This document shows positions 31,255 through 46,247 of a stretch of DNA of 64,000 bases, piece after piece. The DNA is taken from contig NC_084886.1 of assembly GCF_958979055.1 (NCBI RefSeq), forward strand, positions 18,224,654 through 18,288,653, given 5' to 3'. The DNA is from Alnus glutinosa (lineage: Eukaryota > Streptophyta > Magnoliopsida > Fagales > Betulaceae). A program made the position numbers and the translations under genes. The notes beneath the pieces were generated by a model that saw only the letters and a list, made by a program, of their open reading frames with translations, was not told where the DNA came from and did not search any database. Numbering within the stretch: position 1 is the first letter of the stretch; every line of letters starts with the position of its first letter.

Positions 31255-31950
31255 GCAGGCAAAAACTCTCGGATCAGTCCTAGCCGAGAGCAAGAAGAAA
31301 TCTCTCGGATCAGTCCTAGCTGAGAGCAAGAAGAAAGTCTCTCAGATCAATCCTAGCTGAGAGCAAGAAGAAATCTCTCGGATCAGTCATAGCCGAGAGC
31401 AAGGCCAAGCCCCTCGGATCAGTCCTAGCCGAGAGTAAGAAGAAATCTCTCGGATCAGTCCTAGCTGAGAGCAAGAAAAAGGCCTCTCGGATCAATCCTA
31501 GCCAAGAACTCGGATCAGTCCTAGCTGAGAGCAAGGCAAAGCCTCTCGGATCAGTCCTGGCCGAGAGCAAGAGCCTCTCAGATCAGTCCTAGCCGAGAGC
31601 AAGAGCCTCTCGGATCAATCCTAGCTAAGAGCAAGGCAAAGCCTCTCGGATTAGCCCTAGCCGAAAGCAAGAAAAAAACCTCTTGGATCAGTCCTAGCTG
31701 AGAGCAAGAAGAAAGCCTCTCGGATCAGTCCTAGCCAAGAGCAAGAAGAAAAACCTCGCGGATCAGTCCTAGCCGAGAGTAAGAAGAAAAACCTCTCGGA
31801 TCAATCCTAACAGAGAGTCTCAGATCAGTCCTAGCCGAGAGTAAGAAGAAAAACCTCTTGGATCAATCCTAGCCAAGAGTCTCGGATCAGTCCTAGCCGA
31901 GAGCAACAAAAAAAAAAAAGCATTCTCGGATCAATCCTTGCTGAGAGAAA
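31255..31950 (+). repeat. Array of hairpin-forming about 33-41-bp repeats
   Basis: About 18 to 20 units follow the pattern CTCTCGGATCAGTCCTAGC-CGAGAG-CAAGAAGAAA with variable A/G-rich spacers. Within each unit CTCTCGG pairs with CCGAGAG across a loop containing ATCAGTCCTAG. Several units carry changes in one arm (CTGAGAG, CTTGGAT). The array lies between gag and the 3' LTR. Confidence 0.9.
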
Positions 31951-31965
31951 GAAATAAACAGAGCC

Positions 31966-32190
31966 AGGGGGGTCAGATTTAACCCTCGGGTTTTCCAGTT
32001 TTTCAAGAGTTAGCCATTCCAAGAGACAGTGAGAAAACCCTAAGGAAAAACAAGAAGGTAATGGGGGGTAAGATTTAACCCTCGAGTTTTGTAGGTTAGC
32101 AGGTTTTCAGAAGGAGACAAAGCTCGGGTTTCCTTAGACATAGAATTTCCATTATTCAAGCAAGCTTCGGATAAGGGAATTGGGGGGTAA
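31966..32190 (+). repeat. Purine-rich tail with duplicated AGATTTAACCCTCG segment
   Basis: GGGGGTCAGATTTAACCCTC and GGGGGGTAAGATTTAACCCT occur at about 31966 and 32063. The final AATTGGGGGGTAAC abuts the 3' LTR and is the likely polypurine tract. Confidence 0.65.
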
Positions 32191-32191
32191 C

Positions 32192-32645
32192 TGTTGGGGA
32201 TAAATTCTACTCAAACCGATTCAAGGAGGAGATGGACATTTAACAACTACTTCAGATAAATCAGAGAATTGGGATAGGACTCATGGTCCAATCAAATAAG
32301 AAGAATTATCGGATCAGAAGTCTAAGAAGATATCCAATTAGAAGTCTAATAAAGGATTAAAGTCCAATTAGAACTCTGACAACAGTTCTAGATCAACAAG
32401 AAGCAGGAGTCCTAATCCAGGTTTGACTCCACCTCTTTGCCCATAAATAGGCCCATACCCCAGGTATAAACTAAGACTCAATTTTATGCATAGAGCATTA
32501 TTTTCTCACAGAAGCTAACTTAGACATCAGAACGGGATCCCTGGAAAGGTCCCTAGTTTTTTTTTTGTTTTGCAGAATTATTGAGAAGCGTGAAGAACAT
32601 TAGAAGAGCGTGCAGATTCACACCATACCAGAAACTGTACCAACA
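32192..32645 (+). repeat. 3' LTR of the Gag-only element
   Basis: It starts TGTTGGGGATAA and ends GTACCAACA. It has a 7-bp insertion (about 32237) and many substitutions relative to the 5' LTR. Confidence 0.9.
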
Positions 32646-33057
32646 AAGGACATCCCCACAGGATATGAAAAATTGATTCGGAAACTCCTTGACATAAGGG
32701 GCACAATGGATCTGGAGCTATTCTTCGGTTATTCTTAAATCCAAACTATGATCGCATGCATTATAACAATATAAACATATTTTACTGTACTCTTATCATG
32801 CCTTTACCCTTTTTAATTCTTTCCTTTCAACTTTCTTCTCATTACTTTAACAGCTCGTTTTCCATTATCATTTATTTACCATCTCACTTGGGGGTGGGAG
32901 AAGGGGAACCTTCACATGACCGTTTCATGGTCGTCTTCATGAGAAGATTGGACACCTATGGCTGTTTCCTAGGCCATCGCCATTTATTGGCCCATCACCA
33001 AGTGTCGCAATCTTTACTTTTCCCTTTTCTTGATCCATCGACAAAGAAAGGTGACTT

Positions 33058-33240
33058 ATTTTTTTTTATTTTTTTATTTTTTTATGAATGAAATTTTTAT
33101 AAACCAAACACAAGCTACAAGCACTCCAGTATAAAGGCTGGATCAATCCACCCAAAAGGGCGACCAACAAAGCTACAACTAGAATACAAACACTGAAAAC
33201 CCAATGCCCTTACAAACAGTAGAACCACTTCTGTAGAATT
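33058..33240 (-). mobile_element. Short 5'-truncated LINE 3' end
   Basis: Unit 2 (about 18192) lacks this segment. The plus strand opens with a T-rich (TTTTTTTA)n tract followed by TGAATGAAATTTTTATAAACC, which is typical of the complement of a plant LINE 3' end and tail. No coding sequence is left. Confidence 0.55.
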
Positions 33241-33909
33241 CTTGGCCATTATGTAATTATTTCATTTCCTTCGCTAATTTCCTTAACATTTCTTCAAATG
33301 ACCGTTTCTAAGGTTTCTTGGTCGTCATCATGTGAGAATTGGGCACCTATATATGCCCGTTTCTTGGGCCATCGAAATAGGTGACCATGATTGGTGTTTC
33401 TTTGGGTCATCGCCTAGCGTCTCAAATCCTTACTTTGGCTATTTCTTGAGCCATGGACAAAGCAAGGTGACCACTCCTTTTACCATATCCTTGTGATTCC
33501 CATTTTCATATTCACTTGCTTAATCGTTCCTTTTCATTGCTATTTCAACTTTAAATCATTACATGCAATAAACGCTACGCACATGCCATTTCTTTTCCTT
33601 AAAACATTTATCAATGACTTTGGTAATATACTTTCGTTATAATTTAAACTACCAAAGGATAGGGCTCATTTCACTGATCCATGCATATATCCAGTACATA
33701 TTTAAAACAGTTCACAATGATGCATTTAATCAAATACAAAATATTTCATGTAAAGCATTTAAGTTTCGGTTGGGTGAAGGTTCTACTCACAACTTTTGCT
33801 TAATTTTTTCCTTTGCCTACATGTCACCGGCCCGTTCCTCAAATTCGTCTACATTATACCACGTTATATGATAGTTTTTACTTCATCCTTGTAGTTCTAA
33901 GACCCTTCT
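33241..33909. other. Spacer, unit 3 upstream edge
   Basis: The left part continues homology to 18205-18290; homology to the other units fades after about 33360. Short GGTTTCTTGG(G)TCATC-type motifs recur. No gene is seen. Confidence 0.55.
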
Positions 33910-36366
33910 TGTAACACCACGCTTCAAAACCATAGATTACATTGTAAAATGAATATAATGTTGATAAACCTGATGGAAATGCGTGGTAACTAAAAGGGAA
34001 TTATTAGGATAATGATTACGAGTACAATTATAGTGCGAAAGTTAAGGTATGTTTCTTAAATTGCAGGAAAGTTATGATGCCCCGATAAGTTAATTAACTG
34101 GCAATTAACTTCATGGTTCGTTTCTCAGTCTCATTCCACAAGGAATAAGACTTAGAGATCTCTACTCTTCCAAAAGAAAATACTACGCAGTGGAAATATA
34201 AGATAGTCTAACAACATTAATACCAACTAGAACATCTACCAAGAGCCAATTCATAACTAAAATTACACTATACAAATCATCGATATAATAGATCCAAAAT
34301 AAATCCTTAATACACAATCGAGCTTCAAATGCTAAGCCTACAACATCACTCAAAAGTTTTAATTATTATGAGCGATCTTCAAAATCCTGCAATCAATCCT
34401 CAAACATAACTGGATCAATATCACTACGTCTAATAACCACATCAGCCTCGAGGTCAATCTCAAATCTAAAGGTAGTTCCACTATAAAACAAAACATGTTT
34501 CATAAGTAGAGAAAATACAAGCGTAAGTACACGAATTAGTCAGTAATAATACACATGATGAAAGGTTATCATGTAGTGAACTCAGTTATTTAAAAATCAC
34601 ATGCAGTATTGCAAGGTTACAGTTTGTCATTTGACAATGTCATCGTGGATGCAATATAGATATAATATATGTTGAAATAAAATAATCATGTCATAGCTTA
34701 ACACCATATGTTATACCACTTCCCAGCAAGGTTGGCATTGTCCTGAAGAACCTGTAATACAATATCGGTACCCTGCATATTGTACGCTACCGTCCATCAT
34801 TAGCAGCCTGACCGAGTTCGACCTCTAGTGGCCCACACCACTAATGACGTCCGTCTATAGTGACCACCAAGCAAACATGGTTGCATCGATCACGAAAACC
34901 ATTAGTTCCAATGCTAAACATAAAAATAAACCTTTGACCATAGGGTTAACATGTATTGTAAGCCCATGGTCGTTATCCCGCACGTACTAGTGTACCATGT
35001 CATACGATGCAATTTAATCTTCACCGTATTTTACATGCATGCTTTTATAAACTTATCATTTTCATTATCTTGTCATTAATCACTCATTTTCACAAAATAG
35101 AATTCATAGTAATCGAAAGTGTATTTTATGTAAATTGTAAACATCCATATTTGGTACACAAAATAATCATGCTATGTGGAAAAAAAAAATGTAATAACAA
35201 GTATCGTGTGAGTTTTTACTCACTCTTATCGTAAAGCTGCACCGTAAAGTCCTCTTCTTGAGGCTCCATAATTTCAAAATCTGTGAAAAGACTTATCATC
35301 AATCCTAATCCCGAACTAAACAAACCTTAAATCCTAAATAAGCTCGAAATAGGCTTTCTGCCCGTTGGTCAAACGTTCGGCCTAGAAATTGAACATTCAT
35401 CAAGTGCAGGGTCAAATGTTCAGTGCTGGGACATAATCTCATTTCTGAACTTAAAAGTCACAAAACCACTTCTAAGTAAGTCATAAGGTCCTAATATAAT
35501 CTCTAAAGAGTCATAAGCCTCAATAACACCTTCAAGCAGAACTTTGTATATATGTTAAACCTTATCAAATTACTAATCAAACATTAATCTAGCTCTAAGA
35601 CCAAAAACCAATTAGAGATACAAAACCATTAGCTGAGGCATGAAAACTAACTGAATAGCATAATAACAACTTAAGAAACGAGAAGGGCTAGGAATGCTAT
35701 CTTCTTAGAAGAACAGAACCAAGAGAGCTCATTCTCTCTATTCAAAACACTCTCTTACTGTCATTCTAGGATAAAACTTAAGGAAGGGGTGGAAATGAGG
35801 TGAAAGGGGCGAGGGTGGGGGCTGTTCTTAAACATTTCTATCAAACGTCAAGCGTTCGGTCACTCTTCTTGAATGCTTGATGTACTTTATTATCTAGTGG
35901 TTTTAGGTTAGATCGAACATTTGGTGTACCTTTTGACATACATACCACACGCGTGGGCCTACTATACATACGAAAAATGATCGAACATTCGAGCATCTAA
36001 CAACGAATGTTCGGCGTTAGGGTTTGACTCGAATGTTCGACCAAGAGTGGAGATGCAATTTAGATCGAATGAAACGTGACAATTTGCATTACATTTCTTG
36101 TCAAATCTCACCTACTTGCATACGTGGCACTACCACTTGAATATGCCATCTCGATCAAATGAACCCCAACTTCATTCAATCGACCTTGCACAAATTTAAT
36201 AACACCCAAATCTAATACGTATATACCCTAATGATCAAACACCTACAAACCCAATTGCACTTTATCTATTTATACCATAATTTCTCTTCATTTTCATCAT
36301 ATTATATATATTTTTCTCTAAATTTTAATTATTATTATTATTATTTTTCTTAAGCAGAGTGCTACA
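33910..36366 (-). mobile_element. Probable 2.46-kb solo LTR of a Ty3/gypsy element
   Basis: The ends are TGTAACACCACGC and CAGAGTGCTACA. On the minus strand it ends GTGGTGTTACA, similar to the GGGTCGTCACA end of 4452-8449, and a GAGTGAGTAAAAACTCAC motif (about 35210-35228) matches that element's GAGTATTCTACTCAC. No coding region is present and no matching target duplication was found, so the boundaries are less certain. Confidence 0.5.
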
Positions 36367-36850
36367 CTCGGAGTTGCGTTAGATGTCGTCCCAAATGGTG
36401 GACCTGAGGTACCTCAACTAAGGCAATGACCAGAAATCAATATGGGTGCATGAAGCTGAAGATATGACCATCTAAAAGATTGAAGCAAAAAGCATAACGT
36501 CTCCTTCTAGATGTGGGATAACCTGAATAATGCTAATTATCCCATAATGACAAGAGTAAGCCAAAGTCATTGTCCTTACTTCATTTGCAAAGGTAAACAC
36601 AAAAGGTAAATGCACAAAGACACCAATCAATTGATCACTGCAACAAGACAAATTCACTTTATTTCCATCTTTTCCAGAGTACAGACTCATCCTCTATTGG
36701 AATTGCCTGCACCGTTTTGCACTCCAAAACATTATTTGGCCCCAACAGTCAAATACATCTTAAGCAACCAACATAGGAAGATACTACACACAGTAGTACT
36801 ATACAAACTCCCAACAACGGCACATACTAGGTATAAAAGACGGGCCTAAA
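36367..36850. other. 3' flank of copy 4
   Basis: No gene. The sequence close to the stop codon (AACATTATTTGGCCCCAAC...) is related to the 3' flanks of copies 1-3. Confidence 0.55.
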
Positions 36851-40437
<3,587 letters not shown>

Positions 40438-40861
40438 TCACTGTCTCTGTCTGTCTGTCTGTCTGTGTTTCGACGTTTGCCATGCAGCGGGAAAGGCAAG
40501 AGGTTGGATTTTGTAGCGCACAGGTCCTAGTGCTTGTGTCACTGATGATGTAATGTATGGGCCATGAGGGGCAGTCAGCAGTGACGATCCACTTGCGAGA
40601 GGGAAGTCCGTCAATGCTAATTTTACGTCATTAGTAATAAATTTTTTTATTTTTTATTTTTATTGGTTTCTGTAACCCTGGAATGTTCTAAATTCTTGTA
40701 ATGCTGCTCTTGTCCAACGTAAGTAGTCTATCTCAAATTACATGTTTTTTTTTTAAAGGAATTGTAAATGATATGTTTATTTGATAGTATTACCATCTCA
40801 TCTCATCCCACCTTCATTTTATTGAATTAATGTGATAATATTTATCGGTACTTAATTCAAC

Positions 40862-40865
<4 letters not shown>

Positions 40866-40917
<52 letters not shown>
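40866..40917. repeat. TA microsatellite
   Basis: A pure (TA)n run of about 25 repeats. Confidence 0.9.
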
Positions 40918-40922
<5 letters not shown>

Positions 40923-41229
40923 CGTTGATGGCACGATCATATCGGTCCAGTGAGATAGAGTGTAGTATATAACATTATTATGTTTATTATTATTCGAGTT
41001 TAATAAAAGAGTAATGTTAAATACTACATCCTATTTCACTTAGTCGATGTGTCAATATCCATCACCTCTTGAATTTTTTTTATTTTTTATTTTAACAAGA
41101 GTCGATTTAAAGGATGATAAGCACCGTCACATAAGCCTAGTGAGATAGAGACTCTCTTGGGAATCTAGAATACAACTCAAGGTTCCAAATAGATCAAACG
41201 CACTTTTGGTTAAAAAAACTCTACTTGGC

Positions 41230-41650
41230 CTATGAGCTATGGCTTGCAATTTTTTACATGACCCGTGAACACAATATGAACTTAACACAAAATTAGCGAT
41301 TTAGGGTTTGGTATAATTGGGTTCGGGTCACTACCAGAACTAACCCGCTTAACCTTTGGGTGACCCATTTATTAAATTATATAATTTTTTTTATAATACA
41401 TACAAATTGAAACAGGTCAAACAAGTCAAGTACAGGTCAAAACATATCATGTTGGGTTGACCCAATATGACATGTTCATTAGATGAGTTATGAAGGTCAG
41501 GTCGTAGCGGGTCAATCCAACATGACTCATTTATTAAATGGGTCAAGATTAAAGGGGTTGACCCATTTAACTAGACGAGTCATGTTGGGGTTGACTCTTA
41601 ACGAATTTATAGGTTAAGTGAGTCAACTCGAACCCGACATGTCAACCCAT
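41230..41650. mobile_element. Degenerate hAT-type MITE relative
   Basis: GCAATTTTTTACATGACCCG, AACACAAAATTAGCG and many GGGTCAACCC / GGGTTGACCC motifs match the subterminal text of the hAT element at 27423-28367. Clean ends were not found. Confidence 0.45.
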
Positions 41651-42486
41651 ACTGCGAGTCCTGATGAACGAAGTCTATATTCAAGTGTTTTAATTAGCTT
41701 CCTTCACCTCCGGCTCTCTGAGCTAGCCTTGCCCCTTGAATCATGTAAAGGGAAAGGGAACTCAAACATTGTAATTACTTTGTCTTCTTATATTTCATTC
41801 TTGTTAGCTGCAATAATTTTTTGTGATCAGCAAAATATTTGAAGTGCCTCAAGTTCTGAAACAGTTTCACTTAACTCCCATATGGATACGTGGTTTTGAG
41901 CCTGCAATTGTGATTTGTGAACCTTTTTCTTGATAGAAACTTGTAGCCTCTATATAGGTTTGGAGTGCCAAACTTTTAGACTCGAAGCACCCAGATTTCA
42001 AGGAAGGGATACTTGATTTGGGGAAACACTAGATAGGAAGAGTACAGAATTATCACAGCACCAGAAGGCCTCTTTATAAACTCCAGCACATTGATGTACC
42101 CTTTTCCTTTTCCTACAATACACGAATTCTTCCTAAGTTGTTTCATCATTTGATAGATTTTAGGTTGATTTTTGTCTTGAAAGAAAACGATTTTACAACG
42201 TAATTAGTAAGAATAAGTTGTGATTCAATCAATGCCAACGTGAGATGAATCACACGATCATGGCATAGAAACCAACGGGAAACAGTTGCAAACATGCTAC
42301 TACATATAAAAGGTAACCAACAATCAAGTAAAAATGACTTTTGGCCTTTGCTCAAAAATGTCTCTAAGAATTTCTCCACTTTCATTTTTCAAGCACTTTT
42401 CTGACTTAAATATTAGAGTTATCCTTCACTGGTACCTCTGCTAGGCTCCGTTGCTTATCATTTTTCTCTTTCACTGGTGCGAAATG

Positions 42487-43023
42487 TGTTGGAAATAAAG
42501 ATGTGGAACTACAAAAATTAATGAAAGCAAAATAAATACTGTATAAAAATCACTAAACTCTGGGACAGTAAGACGAATATTAATCTGTCCCTTAAACAAA
42601 TATGTAAGAAAAATATATTTTATAAATTACAAATGTAGTTTATTACAGCTCCAACTATTGGAAAAACAGTTTTTGACTGTTGAAAAAGCAATTAGAAAAT
42701 GTAGTTTCTGACGGTTGAAAAAACAGTTAAATATTCAAAAATATGACTGTTAAAATAGCAGTTGTACACATAAGAAAAATACACACGTAAATAATAAGCT
42801 TGTGGCTCATGTGCGATGATGCACAAGTGCTAAGTGCATCTACAGCAACTAATTAAGCGACACGCATGCGTGCGTGCGACGGCTAGTGCTTCACACTAGG
42901 TGACACAACTAGCATGTGTATACTCAAAATCCAATCCAGTATAAGAGCAAGATACATGTTTATAAAACACACAAAAAACTCATAACTTTTCAACGTGGGA
43001 CAAAGAGTAACTGGAGAGAGAGA

Positions 43024-43054
<31 letters not shown>

Positions 43055-43156
43055 GATGAAAAGTTGAAATATTGAAATAGGAAGGAAACTTAAATTTTCA
43101 TGAAATAATTTTCAACAAAATGGATGGTACTCGACATAAGGAAAACTTTTCTAACA
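42487..43156 (+). mobile_element. Degenerate gypsy-type LTR followed by a primer-binding-site remnant
   Basis: TGTTGGAAATAA...CTTTTCTAACA is followed at 43159 by ATGGCACTATCTGTGAGAAC, which resembles the TTTGGCGCCGTCTGTGGGAA of the Gag-only element; the next bases (GTAATCGTTTCTT) also match. No second LTR or gag was found, so this is a 5'-end remnant. The boundaries rest on motif similarity only. Confidence 0.5.
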
Positions 43157-43442
43157 ATATGGCACTATCTGTGAGAACGAGTAATCGTTTCTTAATAATC
43201 AGACCGTTGAGGAGGTCATAATATTTTGAAAACCCAGATGAAGCTTTGACAGAGGATTGATCACGTTAGGGTTGTAAGATTATCTTTTGAATATGTATAT
43301 AGTTTTAGAAAGTATGAAGAAAGTTGTACAGTTATGTGAATAAATATAAATGAGGTTTTTAGTTAATGCTATGCTATTGTTCTTATATTTATAGTTCAAT
43401 TAAATTTTGTCGTTATTCTTAAAGTCAAATCACAGTAGTAAC

Positions 43443-44340
43443 GGTTCAGTACCGGGGGGGAGGCTTCACGTCTCCCCCTCCTGGTGTTGGTCTTCCCCCT
43501 AACCCGTGTGGGCTAGGGTGGTTTTTTGTCATCCCACTGGTTTTCAGTGGTGGATGTTTTGTTCTCCCAACCTTAAGGTTGTGGAGCTGTGGTCCCTCCC
43601 GGAGTTAGATCTGGTGAGGTTGGTGTTTTGTTTTGTTGTTTTGTTTTTGGTTTTGTTGTTATTGGTGCAAACAGAATGATTCCCAAGCTCTGGCCTGTGG
43701 GAATGGCAGATGTCAGTGGATATCCGGTGGAGTTGTGCTTTATTGCTAGATCTATAAGCCTCGGCTGGGTGTTCGTCGACAGGAGCTTTTCTTTAGTGGT
43801 CGCTGGCCTCCTCTAGTTTCAGTAGTCACTTGACGGAGTTGTGTGGTTCTTTCCTGCGCGGCGCGTGGCCAGCACCCGCCGGGGGAGTGTCTTCCCTAGG
43901 TTAGCGCGTGAGGGTCACAGTTTGCATATCCGGCTTCGTTTAGTGTCGATCTGGGCTTCTGGAGGTCATTCGATGGTTGGAAGGGTTCCCGAAGTAGGTG
44001 CGTGCTCAACACGCACTAAGCTCCGATGGCTATTCTCATGGTGGTGGTTTTTTGATTTTTTTTTTTTTTCCTGTTTGTATTTGTACATTCTTGTATCCTT
44101 GGTCACAGTCTACCTTTTGGTAGCTGCTTTAAGCCAGGAGTTTTCCTGACTTAGTGGATGGAGTTTCTTCAGCTTTATTCACTACATTGGCCTACGGGCA
44201 CTGATGTAGCCTTCGGGCAGTGTTCTCAGCTTCTTTGCTCCTGTATTTGTTCTGTGGCTTTGGCCTTGATGTAATCTCCTTTGGGGTTTCATTTCAGCAA
44301 TGAAGGTTCTGGAGCTTGTTCAAAAAAAAAAAAAAAAAAT
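43443..44340 (+). mobile_element. 5'-truncated LINE fragment with poly(A) tail
   Basis: It is flanked by a 13-bp duplication with one mismatch (TCACAGTAGTAAC 43430-43442, TCACAATAGTAAC 44341-44353) and ends in an A tract (44322-44339). The T/G-rich, CTTCGGGCAGTG-type text fits a LINE 3' untranslated region; short open frames (43589-43816, 43841-44149) show no domain. It interrupts the gypsy remnant leader. Confidence 0.75.
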
Positions 44341-44394
44341 TCACAATAGTAACACTAAATGGATTTCATATGTATATATAGGTGAAAGTTGGGG

Positions 44395-44510
44395 CATTAC
44401 ATTCAGCCACGCCACTTAACCATTTAGGGGTGGTCAAACCGCCCTAAATGGCCAACTAGGGGTGGTTTGAAGGTGATGGCTCGACCGCCTCTCAATTTTG
44501 TTAAAAAAAA
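44395..44510. repeat. GGTGGT/ACCACC-type palindromic fragment
   Basis: AGCCACGCC, AGGGGTGGTCAAACCGCCCT and AGGGGTGGTTTGAAGG resemble the arm interior of the foldback MULE family. No terminal repeats are seen. Confidence 0.4.
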
Positions 44511-44752
44511 TATTTTATATTTTTTTTCTATTGTAAGTGACACATGTTGCAATATGATTGGTCCTCACGTAGCTCAATAATTGATTTTGTCAACTTTTCA
44601 AGCGAAAGAGGTGTCCACGAACATACCTATTTGTATTTGTTGCTTACCCTAAGAAGATTTCAATCATGAAGTAAACTTCAAGGAGCTAATATTGAATCGG
44701 TGAAACCACAATGACTAATTTTGCATTTCCCTTTAAAATAAAGGGTTAAATA

Positions 44753-45308
44753 CCTTATTGGTACTTGAGTTTTGGAAACTTTTTTATTGGTACCTGACAT
44801 GTCGCAAGGGACAGGTGTCGTGTTCCTAGTGGTGCTAAAGGGCAGTGACGTGACGGGCCATTAGTTTGGGGTGGTCGAACCACCCCCGTGGCCCATTGGG
44901 GTAGTTCGGCCACCCCCAAGGGCCAAAACCTAACAAAAAAAATTTTTGGTGGTTCGGCCACCCCAAACCGGCCTCAGCCACCCCTCTTCTTTTTTTTCTT
45001 TTTTTTCAATTTTTTTAATTTTTTTAAAATTTTATTATTTTATTATTTTTAATTTTTAATTAATTTTTATTTTTAATTAATTTAATATTTTATGTGGGTG
45101 CTGACATGCCGCAAGAGACAGGTGTTGTATTCCTAATGATGCTAAGTGGCAGTGACGTGGCAGGCCGTTAATTTTTAGACGGAAAACTTGACTAAGGTAC
45201 CAATTTGATATTTTTTTAAAACTGAGGAACCATCTGTGATGCAAATTGAAATTCAAGTACTAAAAAATGAAGTTTCCAAAACTCAGGTACCAATAAAGTA
45301 TTTAACCC
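44753..45308. mobile_element. Second foldback MULE-type element
   Basis: The ends are GGGTTAAATACC and GGTACC...GTATTTAACCC. The 9-bp target duplication has one mismatch (TAAAATAAA 44744-44752, TAAAAAAAA 45309-45317). Palindromic GGTTCGGCCACCCC blocks lie inside. It is the same family as 4833-5732 but asymmetric: the two arms differ in length and text. Confidence 0.75.
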
Positions 45309-45569
45309 TAAAAAAAATGGTCAATTGCTTTTTGAGTACCTGTGATTTAATGCGAAATCAAACAGACTCTTTGATTTCAAAACATATCATAGATGGTGCC
45401 TGTAGATATTTGATAAACACAATTAGTACTTCCATCCATGTTTCATTCAATAATTTAATGGTGTGTTTAACATCCCTATCCCACATTGAAAAATAAGGAG
45501 TAGCCTACATAGAGAGCGTAATTTATAAAGATATTCATGAGTGTTAAGTCTCACATTCCTTAGTTACTA

Positions 45570-45873
45570 AGGGTGCGTTTGAGATTGCGATTTTGTAAAC
45601 AAAAAGAGTGATTTTAAACCAAATCGCAAAAAATGAACCGTTTGAAAATTGCGTTTTTAAAAAATTGCGATTTGGAAACGCAGAAAACTGTTTTATCAAA
45701 TCCCAAGCAATGGAGTGCTTTTTTGAAAATACGAAATTTTAAAAGGCTAACCTACAATTTTAAAGGTCAAACTGTGATTTTGCCAAACGCTTAACTATGT
45801 TTTTAAAAATCATTTTTTCAAATCGTACATTTTTAAATCACACATTTTGAAATTGCGAACCTAAACGGACCCT
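45570..45873. mobile_element. 304-bp TIR MITE
   Basis: The left end is AGGGTGCGTTTGAGATTGCG and the right end complement AGGGTCCGTTTAGGTTCGCA. The interior is rich in AAATCGCA/TTGCGATTT motifs. It is probably hAT-like; the target duplication is unclear. Confidence 0.7.
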
Positions 45874-46198
45874 AAGTGAAACTGGATTTTATAAAGGATT
45901 CTAAGGAAGCTCCAAATTGACTAATTCTTTTGTGATAATAGCGCAGATATGACTAGCCCTTATAATCCAGAGTAAAAGCTCCAAATGATATTGACAAGTG
46001 CTTCAAGCCAAAAATATCAAACAATTTTAATGAAATTTTTTTGGTCCGTGGACCCTTTTTCTTAACAAAAAAAAAATGCATAAAAAAAGAAGCATAAGAA
46101 AATTATCTCTATATCATTGTTTATTTACGATTGTGTTTTCTTATACCACAAATAGGAGAACCAGCAGATACAAAAGCATTTGACATAATCTCAGACTC

Positions 46199-46242
46199 TC
46201 AGTCACGAGCAATTGCAACAACTTATTCTTTAGTAGATCTAC
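46199..46242 (-). pseudogene. Fused exon 4 / exon 5 remnant of a fifth reductase locus
   Basis: On the minus strand the first bases of exon 4 (GTAGATCTACTAAAGAATAA, after a CAG acceptor) run directly into the last bases of exon 5 (AAGTTGTTG...GCTCGTGAC). The rest of both exons and intron 4 are deleted. The joint lies in a shared AA(T/C)AAG motif. It is continuous with the exon 3 and 2 remnants at 51959-54338 if the Copia element is ignored. Confidence 0.75.
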
Positions 46243-46247
46243 CTGCA

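Larger units (their letters stand above)
29035..32645 (+). mobile_element. Non-autonomous Gag-only LTR retrotransposon (TR-GAG type)
   Basis: The perfect target duplication AAGGA is at 29030-29034 and 32646-32650. The LTRs are TGTTGGGG...ACCAACA: 445 bp at the left and 454 bp at the right, differing by roughly 25-30 substitutions plus small indels by eye. A primer-binding-site-like TTTGGCGCCGTCTGTGGGAA follows the left LTR, and a purine tract (AATTGGGGGG) precedes the right LTR. The interior has one intact gag frame and then a hairpin-repeat array. There is no protease, reverse transcriptase, RNase H or integrase. Mobilisation would need proteins from a related autonomous gypsy element. Confidence 0.92.
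27315..32733 (-). mobile_element. 5'-truncated LINE, itself carrying two later insertions
   Basis: The target duplication CTTAAATCCAAACT lies at 27301-27314 and 32734-32747, and the same site is unoccupied at about 17828. The plus-strand left end is a T/A tract with ATTTTATTAAT, a minus-strand poly(A) tail with a signal. Minus-strand coding traces include a zinc-binding CPLC...H...C motif at about 32649-32705 (zf-RVT type) and a C-terminal RNase H-like segment at 28529-28966 (WDATLNCNN, GLGVVV). Subtracting the hAT and Gag-only elements leaves about 850 bp. An in-frame stop near 29005 shows it is dead. Confidence 0.85.

Noticed and set aside
31255..31950. CRISPR-like array
   Set aside because: Spacers are not unique; the whole unit repeats, and the setting is a plant retrotransposon.
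31126..32022. Minus-strand open frames of LLSARTDPR-type repeats
   Set aside because: They are translations of the hairpin-repeat array and lie opposite the element's strand.
43589..44149. Two open frames in the LINE fragment
   Set aside because: No LINE or other domain; the text looks like 3' untranslated region.
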